A stretch of 64,000 nt of DNA from Clostridium cavendishii DSM 21758 (GTDB lineage Bacteria; Bacillota; Clostridia; Clostridiales; Clostridiaceae). The stretch lies in contig NZ_FQZB01000017.1 in NCBI RefSeq assembly GCF_900141845.1, positions 36,379 to 100,378 on the forward strand, given 5' to 3'. The notes below the pieces were generated by a model, which had not been told where the DNA came from, made no database searches, and was given only the letters and a program-made list of their open reading frames with translations. Below, piece by piece: positions 52,533 through 60,170 of the stretch (its first letter is position 1; every line of letters begins with the position of its first letter). A program made the position numbers and the translations under genes.

Positions 52533-52562
52533 AAATCCCTAAGTCTAAAGCTTAGGGATTTT
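52533..52562. terminator. Terminator shared by convergent genes
   Basis: AAATCCCTAAG pairs with CTTAGGGATTT, an 11-bp stem with a 7-base loop. The TAG stop of the leftward GGDEF-EAL gene lies in the loop, and its last codons form one arm, so both convergent genes use the same compact hairpin. Confidence 0.88.
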
Positions 52563-54821
52563 GAAGCTATGCACAAAATCAATGAACTCATCTTTAGATA
52601 GTGGTTTACTTATATAATATCCTTGTATATTTTCGCAGTGAAGATTTTTCATCACATTAAGATGTTCTTTAGTCTCTATTCCTTCACTAGTTATATCAAG
52701 GTTTAAATCGTGAGCTAAATTAACTATTGTTTTTACTATAGGGAAAGATTTTTTATCTTTATCTATTGTAACTAATAAGGAACGGTCAAGTTTTATAGTG
52801 TCGATTGGAAGTTTACTTATGTAATTAAAGGATGAATATCCAGTACCAAAGTCATCGAGAGCTATTTTAACGCCAAGGTCCTTGATTTTATTTAGGACAT
52901 TTATTATATAATTCATATTATCTATAGTTTCATCTTCAGTTATTTCTATCTTTAAATTATTTGCTGGTAATCCTGTTTCCTCTAGAATATCAGAAATAAG
53001 TTTATGAAAATTAGGCTGTTTAAGTTGTGCATAAGAAGTATTTACTGATATACATATATCAAGTCCGTCATCAATCCATTCTTTACATTTCTCACAAGCA
53101 GTTTTTAATACCCAATTATCTATTTCAAGTATGATACCTATTCTTTTTGCAAGAGGTAAGAATCTAAAAGGAGGAAGTATTTCCCCATCTTTTTGCCATC
53201 TTATAAGAGCTTCAGCTCCAATTATTTTAGAAGAATTGATGTTGAAAATAGGTTGAAAGTATAATATGAATTCATTTTTATCTAATGCTACAAGTAAGTT
53301 TTTTTCTAATAAAAAATCATCTAGCATGTCTTCTTTAAAAAGTGTATAACAATTTCCTCCATTATGTTTAGAAGCATACATTGCTATATCGGAGTTCATT
53401 ATTAAGGTTGATACATCGTTACCATTATTAGGATAAATACTTGCTCCAATACTAAAAGTAATATTGAAGGAATGTTTATCAATACAGATATTCTTTGAAA
53501 GTAAATTTAAAATATTATTTGCTAAGATTTCTATATTTTTAATACTTTCATAGTTTTTATATATAAGTATAAATTCATCTCCACCATGTCTGCCTATAGA
53601 AATATCATCAGTAACAATGGTTTTTAAAATTATTGCTAATTCACTTAATACATCATCGCCCTTGTTATGTCCTAAAGTATCATTCAAAATTTTAAAATTA
53701 TCAATATCTATAAAAAATACAGCAAAAGGAATGTTGTTTTTTATAAGCATATCAATGTTAGAAAATATATTTTGCCTATTAGGTAAATCGGTTAACGAGT
53801 CAAACCTTGCAAGTCTTTCCATATAATTTTGAGAATCAACGATTAGCCTAAGCATCCTATTTATGTCTTCACATAATAGAGAAATTTCATCTTTTGAATT
53901 ATCTATAGGAAGATAAGTAAAGTTACTGTCTTTTAGATTAACGTTATTAATAAAAGTATTAATGCTCTTTATTCTACTAATTATTTTTTTATTAAGTATG
54001 AAATAGCATAAGAAAATAATTAACATACAGGTTAATATTAAAAAAAGTAAAAAAAGAATCATATTATTTTTAGTACTTGAATAAACAACTCTAAGTTCTT
54101 TATTTTGAATAAAAAATTTACTATTATTATTTAAAGTATTAATTTTTAAAGAAGTTAAAGTGCGATTATTAGGAATAATATCTATGTAAAGTTCCCTGCC
54201 ATTTATGTAAGTATAAGGAGTAGATGAAGAATAATTGTTTGTAATACTAATATTTTTCCCCAAAATATTATTGAATTTATTTATAAGATTTTTATCAAAT
54301 TTATTGATTAATATAATATATCCATTTAAATTGTTGTTAGAAAGTAGTGGTTCAACACTTGTAAAATACAGGTTATCGTTTGTTCCTACAAAGCCATTTA
54401 ACTTAGGATTATTTTTTATTAATAAATTCTTAGTTATATCAAAGGCGCTATCAAAATCATTTAAAACATTATCATTTGTTAAAAGTGGATTATTATATTG
54501 ATAAATTTTATTATAATTTTTATCGATTACAAGCATGTAGTCAATTTGTGTATTACTGAAAAAGCTTTGGGCATTAAATTCTTTTAAATCTCTAGTATTC
54601 ATATATAGAGAAAGATATTTTGATAAGGTTGAATTTTTTGTAGATAAATCAGAAGTATTTTCTAAAACAAAATTATCTATATTAATTAAAATAGATTTAG
54701 CTCTATTTTTTTCACCAGTAAGAAAGGATTTAAATAAAAATAATGATAAAATCAAATAAAGAATTATTGAAAAAATCATAGTTATTAAAAAACTTTTAGA
54801 TATACTTTTAGATAACTTCAA
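52545..54821 (-). CDS. Membrane GGDEF-EAL protein (cyclic-di-GMP synthesis and breakdown)
   Basis: A 758-residue sensor enzyme. Helix 1 is at 10-32, an external sensor region at 35-250, helix 2 at 253-277, a HAMP-like linker follows, then GGDEF (about 335-495; intact G-G-D-E-F 413-417, no R-x-x-D inhibitory site before it) and EAL (about 505-755; E537-A-L, E-I-T-E-D-E, D-D-F-G-T-G-Y-S-S, E-G-I-E). Both domains look active. It begins with TTG at 54821, 8 bases after AAGGAG. It probably tunes motility or adhesion in response to an external signal. Confidence 0.9.
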   Translation of the reverse strand: MKLSKSISKSFLITMIFSIILYLILSLFLFKSFLTGEKNRAKSILINIDNFVLENTSDLSTKNSTLSKYLSLYMNTRDLKEFNAQSFFSNTQIDYMLVIDKNYNKIYQYNNPLLTNDNVLNDFDSAFDITKNLLIKNNPKLNGFVGTNDNLYFTSVEPLLSNNNLNGYIILINKFDKNLINKFNNILGKNISITNNYSSSTPYTYINGRELYIDIIPNNRTLTSLKINTLNNNSKFFIQNKELRVVYSSTKNNMILFLLFLILTCMLIIFLCYFILNKKIISRIKSINTFINNVNLKDSNFTYLPIDNSKDEISLLCEDINRMLRLIVDSQNYMERLARFDSLTDLPNRQNIFSNIDMLIKNNIPFAVFFIDIDNFKILNDTLGHNKGDDVLSELAIILKTIVTDDISIGRHGGDEFILIYKNYESIKNIEILANNILNLLSKNICIDKHSFNITFSIGASIYPNNGNDVSTLIMNSDIAMYASKHNGGNCYTLFKEDMLDDFLLEKNLLVALDKNEFILYFQPIFNINSSKIIGAEALIRWQKDGEILPPFRFLPLAKRIGIILEIDNWVLKTACEKCKEWIDDGLDICISVNTSYAQLKQPNFHKLISDILEETGLPANNLKIEITEDETIDNMNYIINVLNKIKDLGVKIALDDFGTGYSSFNYISKLPIDTIKLDRSLLVTIDKDKKSFPIVKTIVNLAHDLNLDITSEGIETKEHLNVMKNLHCENIQGYYISKPLSKDEFIDFVHSFKIPKL

Positions 54822-55157
54822 AGAATAACACTCCTTTTATCATTAGATTAATTATATTTTCAATCACATCAAATATTATAAAGTAAAAAGTAGCAAAAAG
54901 AAACAAATTTGCATGTGTAATATCTAAATATCAAATTATTACTCTACTTAGTAATAAAAATTATAATTTATGAAAATATATTTGTGTAAATTATAAAGGT
55001 ATATTATATATGAGGAAAATTTAATATTAATAATATTTTAAGTAAAAGGTTAAAAAAATTTAACATTTGACAATTAAAAAACTTATTTACAAAAAGAATG
55101 ATTAGGAGTATCATTTTCTTGGAAGAAGAATAAAATGATATTATAACAATAGATTAT

Positions 55158-55318
55158 TTGTTAGGTGAGGTTACTGTAAAGAACACACGCCACTGCCCAG
55201 AAATGTCCAGAGACGCCAATGGGTTAGCAGGTATTATCGAAGTAAGGTATTACTTAATGTGGCTGGCAATGTCCTAAGTCTTACAGAGCTAAAACTCAAC
55301 GAGTGAAAGAATTTGTTG
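55158..55318 (+). promoter_or_regulatory. M-box (ykoK) magnesium riboswitch
   Basis: The conserved M-box core is plain: GTTAGGTGAGG at 55160-55170, then ACACGCC-ACTGCCCAGAAA, GTCCAGAGACGCCAATGGGT, AGCAGGTA and the closing TGTCCTAAGTC near 55270. The aptamer binds several Mg2+ ions and, in Bacillus, ends transcription of Mg2+ transporter genes when Mg2+ is plentiful. Here it precedes the terminator at 55342-55375 and the mgtA gene. I saw no clear -35/-10 in the 150 bases upstream. Confidence 0.95.
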
Positions 55319-55341
55319 ATCCATATTTTTATGAGTCTATG

Positions 55342-55375
55342 AGTCCCTTCATTTGGTTGAAGTGGGCTTTTTTTA
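55342..55375 (+). terminator. Riboswitch expression-platform terminator
   Basis: AGTCCCTTCA pairs with TGAAGTGGGCT (one bulge) around a 6-base loop and is followed by T7-8. It is the likely off-state terminator of the M-box. Confidence 0.85.
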
Positions 55376-55506
55376 ATTAATTTACAACAATTTCAATCTT
55401 GCCGATTTAATAATCAACTCTGAATTTAAGATAAAATAAATTATTTTAGTGTTCAGAGGTATTATAATGTAAAATTTTAATTTGTATATATTTGGAGGTG
55501 AAAGGC

Positions 55507-55593
55507 GTGGAAGAAGGTCCTAGTAAGCTGAGTAAGGAAAAAATTGAATATAGTACAGCTAACCATTTGGCTAGGGCAGTTTTCCTGCCTTAG
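55507..55593 (+). CDS. 28-codon leader peptide between M-box and mgtA
   Basis: GTG at 55507 is 8 bases after a perfect GGAGG and opens a frame of 28 codons ending in TAG at 55591. It encodes a peptide beginning M-E-E-G-P-S-K-L-S-K and ending L-A-R-A-V-F-L-P. The last codons and the stop form the hairpin CTAGGGCAG/CTGCCTTAG (55571-55579 with 55585-55593), which ribosomes stalled at the C-terminal F-L-P would cover. The mgtA start lies 40 bases downstream. Enterobacterial mgtA also has a leader peptide (MgtL) that senses Mg2+ through ribosome behaviour. Here the position, strong ribosome binding site and hairpin make a second control layer plausible. Confidence 0.6.
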   Translation: MEEGPSKLSKEKIEYSTANHLARAVFLP

Positions 55594-55633
55594 CTTAAAG
55601 GATAGCAGTACCTGAATTTAAGGAGGTATTGTT

Positions 55634-58195
55634 ATGGAACTTAAAAAATTTACAGATGTTATTGAAAAAAAGCTTATGGAGCCATTTTTCAAACAATTAG
55701 ATACATCAATAAATGGGTTGAGTGAGGAAGAGGCAGAAAGAAGATTAGAGATATATGGTTACAATGAGTTAGGAAAAGAAAAGTCCCATTCAGTTATATA
55801 TAACTTTTTTATTAATTTTAAAAATCCTTTAGTAATTTTATTGTTAGTATTAGCTGTAATTTCATATATTACAGGTGATTTAAGAGCAGCAATAGTTATG
55901 TTATGTATGGTTGCCCTTGGAGTTGTTTTAAAATTTGTACAAGAATCTAAAGCCGATGAATCTGCTGAAAAATTAAAGGCTATGGTTTCTACAACAGCTA
56001 CTGTAATAAGAGATGGAGAGCAAAAAGAAATAGAATTAAGAGAAGTAGTTCCAGGAGATATAATACATTTATCTTCAGGTGATATGATACCAGCAGATTT
56101 AATTTTGATTACTTCAAAAGATTTATTTGTAAATCAATCTTCATTAACAGGAGAATCTTTACCTGTAGAAAAGCAAGTCACTGAAGAAAATACAAATAAT
56201 CCCTTAGAAGATAAAAATCTTTGTTTTATGGGAACCAATGTTGAAAGTGGTACAGCTATAGCTGTAGTTTTAAATACAGGTAAGAAAACTTATTTTGGAC
56301 AACTAAGTAGTAGATTAACAGTAGAAAGAGAACTTACAAGTTTTGATAAGGGTATAAATGATTATACTTGGCTTATGATAAAATTTCTACTTGTAATGGC
56401 ACCAATAGTATTTTTAATAAATGGCCTTATAAAAGGAAGCTGGATGGAAGCTTTTTTATATGGTGTGGCAGTAGCAGTTGGGTTAACACCCGAAATGTTA
56501 CCTATGATAGTTACAGTTAACCTTTCAAAGGGCGCAATGTCTATGGCAAGGAAGAAGGTTATAGTAAAAAAACTAAATGCTATTCAAAATTTTGGAGCTA
56601 TGGATATACTTTGTACAGATAAAACAGGTACAATAACTTGTGGAAAAGTAATATTAGAAAAACATTTAAATATTTATAATAAAAATTCTGATAGAGTTTT
56701 GAAGTATGGGTATATAAATAGTTTTTATCAAACAGGTTTAAAGAATGTAATGGATACAGCTATATTAGAGCACAAGAATGATAGTGTTGAATTTGATATA
56801 GCTGATAAATATGAAAAAATAGATGAAATTCCATTTGATTTTATAAGAAAAAGAATGTCAGTTGTAGTTAGAAACAAAAGAATGGAAGATGTAGTAATCT
56901 GTAAAGGTGCAGTTGAAGAGGTACTAGCTCTTTGTAATAAATATGAAACTAAAGAAGGTACCGAACCTTTCGTAGGTAGAATGAGTAAAGAGATAGAAGA
57001 AATTGTAACAAATTTAAGTAAAGATGGTTTTAGAGTTTTGGCAATAGCTTACAAGATAGTTAAAGAGTATAAAAAAGAATATTCAATCAAAGATGAAAGT
57101 GAATTAACTTTACTTGGATTTATGGCATTTTTGGATCCGCCAAAGGAAACAGCAGCACAAGCTATAGCTAAGTTTAGAGAATATAATGTAGATGTAAAGA
57201 TATTAACTGGAGATAATGAATTAGTAACAAGAAAGATATGCAAAGAAGTTAATCTCCCTGTAGAGCATATATTATTAGGCAGCGATATAGAAAATTTAAC
57301 AGATGAGGAACTTGGGGTAGAGGCTGAAAAGGTATCTGTATTTGCAAAGTTATCACCAATGCATAAGGAAAGAATTATAGGAGCTTTAAAATCAAGAAAT
57401 CATGTTGTAGGGTTTATGGGAGATGGAATAAATGATGCACCAGCTTTAAAGGCAGCAGATGTAGGTATTTCAGTAGATAGTGCAGTAGATATAGCTAAAG
57501 AGTCTTCTGATATAATTCTTTTAGAAAATAATTTACTTGTATTAGAAGAAGGAGTTTTAGAGGGAAGAAGAGTATTTGGCAATATAGTTAAATATATAAA
57601 AATGACTGCAAGTTCAAATTTCGGTAATATGTTCAGCGTAATAGCAGCTAGTATATTTGTACCCTTTATACCTATGTTACCAATACAAGTTTTAACTAAT
57701 AATCTACTTTATGATTTATCACAAACAACAATACCAACAGATACAGTAGATGAAGCGTGGATAAGAAAACCAAGAAAATGGGCAGTAGATGAGATAAAAA
57801 AATTTATTTTTTGTATAGGGCCAACAAGCTCAGTATTTGATATAACTACATTCATTGTAATGCTATATATTTTTAATTGTTTTGGAAATCCAAGTTTATT
57901 TCAAACAGGTTGGTTTTTAGAATCTCTATTTACTCAAACTTTAATAATACATGTTATAAGAACTAATAAGATACCATTTATTCAAAGTAGAGCTTCTAAA
58001 CCACTATTAATAACCTCATTATTAATAGTAACAGCAGGTGTAATTCTAGTAAATTCACCATTAGCATCAGCATTTGGTTTTGCAAAACTACCATTAATGT
58101 ATTATCCAATATTAGCTTTAACAATATTCTGTTATTTCTTATTGACTCAACTTGTAAAAACTTTATATATTAAAAAGTTTAAATTAGATTATTAA
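55634..58195 (+). CDS. mgtA: Magnesium-transporting P-type ATPase
   Basis: An 853-residue P3B ATPase of the MgtA/MgtB group, importing Mg2+. It has an N-terminal cation-ATPase domain, actuator loop T-G-E-S (172-175), phosphorylated D329 in C-T-D-K-T-G-T, V-C-K-G-A in the nucleotide domain, M-G-D-G-I-N-D-A-P-A hinge, and A-V-G-L-T-P-E-M-L-P in helix 4, typical of Mg2+ pumps. Control is by the M-box and possibly the leader peptide upstream. AGGAGG precedes the ATG, and the message ends at 58201-58230. Confidence 0.95.
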   Translation: MELKKFTDVIEKKLMEPFFKQLDTSINGLSEEEAERRLEIYGYNELGKEKSHSVIYNFFINFKNPLVILLLVLAVISYITGDLRAAIVMLCMVALGVVLKFVQESKADESAEKLKAMVSTTATVIRDGEQKEIELREVVPGDIIHLSSGDMIPADLILITSKDLFVNQSSLTGESLPVEKQVTEENTNNPLEDKNLCFMGTNVESGTAIAVVLNTGKKTYFGQLSSRLTVERELTSFDKGINDYTWLMIKFLLVMAPIVFLINGLIKGSWMEAFLYGVAVAVGLTPEMLPMIVTVNLSKGAMSMARKKVIVKKLNAIQNFGAMDILCTDKTGTITCGKVILEKHLNIYNKNSDRVLKYGYINSFYQTGLKNVMDTAILEHKNDSVEFDIADKYEKIDEIPFDFIRKRMSVVVRNKRMEDVVICKGAVEEVLALCNKYETKEGTEPFVGRMSKEIEEIVTNLSKDGFRVLAIAYKIVKEYKKEYSIKDESELTLLGFMAFLDPPKETAAQAIAKFREYNVDVKILTGDNELVTRKICKEVNLPVEHILLGSDIENLTDEELGVEAEKVSVFAKLSPMHKERIIGALKSRNHVVGFMGDGINDAPALKAADVGISVDSAVDIAKESSDIILLENNLLVLEEGVLEGRRVFGNIVKYIKMTASSNFGNMFSVIAASIFVPFIPMLPIQVLTNNLLYDLSQTTIPTDTVDEAWIRKPRKWAVDEIKKFIFCIGPTSSVFDITTFIVMLYIFNCFGNPSLFQTGWFLESLFTQTLIIHVIRTNKIPFIQSRASKPLLITSLLIVTAGVILVNSPLASAFGFAKLPLMYYPILALTIFCYFLLTQLVKTLYIKKFKLDY

Positions 58196-58200
58196 AATTT

Positions 58201-58230
58201 ATCGCCGTATTTTGTGCGGCGATTTTATTT
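58201..58230 (+). terminator. Intrinsic terminator of mgtA
   Basis: ATCGCCG pairs with CGGCGAT around a 9-base loop, followed by TTTTATTTT. Confidence 0.85.
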
Positions 58231-58314
58231 TGTACAAATTAATATTTAAGAAGAATTTAATGTTAAAATACAAACTTTGGTGTTAAAATAAATCTAAAAA
58301 AGGGGGATTTTCAA

Positions 58315-59157
58315 ATGTTGGAAGTTTTTGAAAAAACGAAAATAAGATGGTTATTATTATTTTTTGTTATAATTAATATAGTGTTAGCAATTCCTTTAGT
58401 TATATATACTATTATCTATGGAGATTCATTAGATGGAATAATGACTGATTTGATAGGCTTTGTTAGTAATCTCACAATAGTAATATTTGTAGGCATATAT
58501 TACTATAAAAATAAAGGTGATAATAAAATAAATTTTAAATTTATAAAAGAAAGTGGGACTAAGAAAGAATTCATATTACTTACAGTTTTTAACCTTATTT
58601 TTGCTTTTGCATCAGTTTTTTTATTACAAGGAATAATACATTATGTAAAACCAGAGATGTTAAAGGAATTATTACAGGAAAGTCCTATTAAATCAGATAG
58701 TATTATTATGGCAATATTAGTAGCCTGCATAATGGCTCCTGTAGTAGAGGAACTTGTATTTAGAGGAATTATATTTACTAGACTTAGATTTAGATTTAAT
58801 ACTACTGCTGCAATTTTGATTTCATCACTTATATTTGGTTTGTTACATATTTCATTATCAATAGTTCATGCGTTTATTTTAGGTGTGACATTTTGTGTAA
58901 TATTTAAGAAGTATAATAATATATTTTTAAATATGATATTACATTCAGTGTATAACTTTTTGGCTACAGTTGTTGGTGGAGTGTTAGGATTATCATTTTT
59001 GAATTTTGATATCCTTACTGCAAGTGATACATCAATAAACATATGTATTGCTATATCATTAGTATTAGTAATTTTATCAGGTATATATTTATTCAAATTC
59101 TGTAAAGAAAACTGGAGAGCTAGAGACTTTGAGGATGAAATAATAGAGCTTGTTTAA
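58315..59157 (+). CDS. CPBP-family intramembrane metalloprotease
   Basis: A 280-residue membrane protein with seven or eight helices and the CAAX-protease/bacteriocin-processing (Abi) motifs: E145-E146-L-V-F-R150, H178 in F-G-L-L-H-I-S and H210 in I-L-H-S-V-Y-N. In bacteria, such proteins cleave membrane peptides or provide bacteriocin self-immunity. No bacteriocin gene was found beside it. Monocistronic, with a GGGGG-rich site 6 bases before the ATG. Confidence 0.88.
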   Translation: MLEVFEKTKIRWLLLFFVIINIVLAIPLVIYTIIYGDSLDGIMTDLIGFVSNLTIVIFVGIYYYKNKGDNKINFKFIKESGTKKEFILLTVFNLIFAFASVFLLQGIIHYVKPEMLKELLQESPIKSDSIIMAILVACIMAPVVEELVFRGIIFTRLRFRFNTTAAILISSLIFGLLHISLSIVHAFILGVTFCVIFKKYNNIFLNMILHSVYNFLATVVGGVLGLSFLNFDILTASDTSINICIAISLVLVILSGIYLFKFCKENWRARDFEDEIIELV

Positions 59158-59191
59158 ATTATAATTTCAATATTATATATTTGCTTAAATT

Positions 59192-59219
59192 AAAAAGTGG
59201 GGATAACCCACTTTTTTTG
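59192..59219 (+). terminator. Intrinsic terminator
   Basis: AAAAGTGGG pairs with CCCACTTTT around GATAA, followed by T7. Confidence 0.88.
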
Positions 59220-59310
59220 TTGAAGAAACTTAATTTTCTTTAACAAAATAGTATGTTAATTTAATTTATGGAAATAATAGTATCAATATTGATTTGAAGA
59301 GGTGAATGTT

Positions 59311-59952
59311 ATGAGGATACCTAAGCATATAGGTGTAATACCAGATGGAAATAGAAGATGGGCAGTAAGACAAGGTAAGGAGAAGGGCGAGGGCTATGAT
59401 AGTGGTTTAGATCCAGGATTAGAACTTTTTAAGTTATGTCAAAAGGTTGGAGTAAATGAAATAACTTACTATGGCTTTACTACAGATAATACAAAAAGAC
59501 CAAGGGAGCAGAGATTAGCATTTACAGAAGCATGTGTAAACGCGGTAAAACTTTTAGCAAAGGAAGATGCTGCTCTTTTAGTAATAGGTAATACAGAATC
59601 AGCTATGTTTCCTAAAGATTTGTTACCATATACAACAAGACAAATTTTTGGGAAGGGAACTACAAAGGTTAATTTTTTAGTGAATTATGGTTGGGAATGG
59701 GATTTGAATTCTTTACATGGAGCCAATGAAGAAAAGGTTAAGGTATCAAATGTAATTAAATCTTCTGACATATCTAGGGTTGATTTAATTATAAGATGGG
59801 GGGGAAGAAGAAGACTAAGTGGATTCTTACCAGTTCAGTCAATATATGCAGACTTTTATGTTGTAGATGATTATTGGCCAGATTTTAAAAAAGAACATTT
59901 TTATGAAGCTGTAAATTGGTATGACAAACAAGATATAACTTTAGGTGGTTAA
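59311..59952 (+). CDS. Divergent cis-prenyltransferase (UppS-like paralogue)
   Basis: A 213-residue protein with the cis-prenyl transferase fold: H-I-G-V-I-P-D-G-N-R-R-W-A at 6-18 (Mg2+/diphosphate Asp12), Y-G-F-T-T-D-N, N-F-L-V-N-Y-G and D-L-I-I-R-W-G-G-R-R-R-L-S-G-F near the end. It departs from housekeeping UppS. The R-T-G-G-E-x-R motif reads R-W-G-G-R-R-R (162-168), so the conserved Glu is Arg, the later A-E-L-Y-F reads A-D-F-Y-V (Glu to Asp at 181), and it is about 35 residues shorter. It may therefore make or join a different prenyl chain. ATG at 59311, 6 bases after AGGTG, is preferred to GTG at 59302. Monocistronic, with no other terpenoid gene beside it. Confidence 0.8.
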   Translation: MRIPKHIGVIPDGNRRWAVRQGKEKGEGYDSGLDPGLELFKLCQKVGVNEITYYGFTTDNTKRPREQRLAFTEACVNAVKLLAKEDAALLVIGNTESAMFPKDLLPYTTRQIFGKGTTKVNFLVNYGWEWDLNSLHGANEEKVKVSNVIKSSDISRVDLIIRWGGRRRLSGFLPVQSIYADFYVVDDYWPDFKKEHFYEAVNWYDKQDITLGG

Positions 59953-59980
59953 CAGAATAAGTGTCCTTATAGTAAAGTGG

Positions 59981-60037
59981 TCTTATATAATTTTTAAAAT
60001 TTAAATTTTATTATTGGAGTAAGAAAATTATATAAGA
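59981..60037 (+). repeat. Hairpin with 14-bp arms in intergenic region
   Basis: TCTTATATAATTTT (59981-59994) pairs with AAAATTATATAAGA (60024-60037). The 29-base loop ends TTGGAGTAAG, resembling loops of the hairpins at 47091 and in the 165-bp repeats. No T run, so more likely a structured repeat or weak terminator for the UppS-like gene. Confidence 0.5.
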
Positions 60038-60170
60038 TCAAGTTTTATTAGAGATTATTATATACGTATTAAATGTATTTTAAATTTTTAAAATATGTTA
60101 GAATTAATATTAAAAATATGGTTATAAAATTTAATATGTGGTTTGAATATAATGGGGAAGGTTGAGGTAA

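Noticed and set aside
59311..59952. Housekeeping uppS
   Set aside because: Changed R-T-G-G-E motif, short length and absence of cdsA/dxr neighbours.
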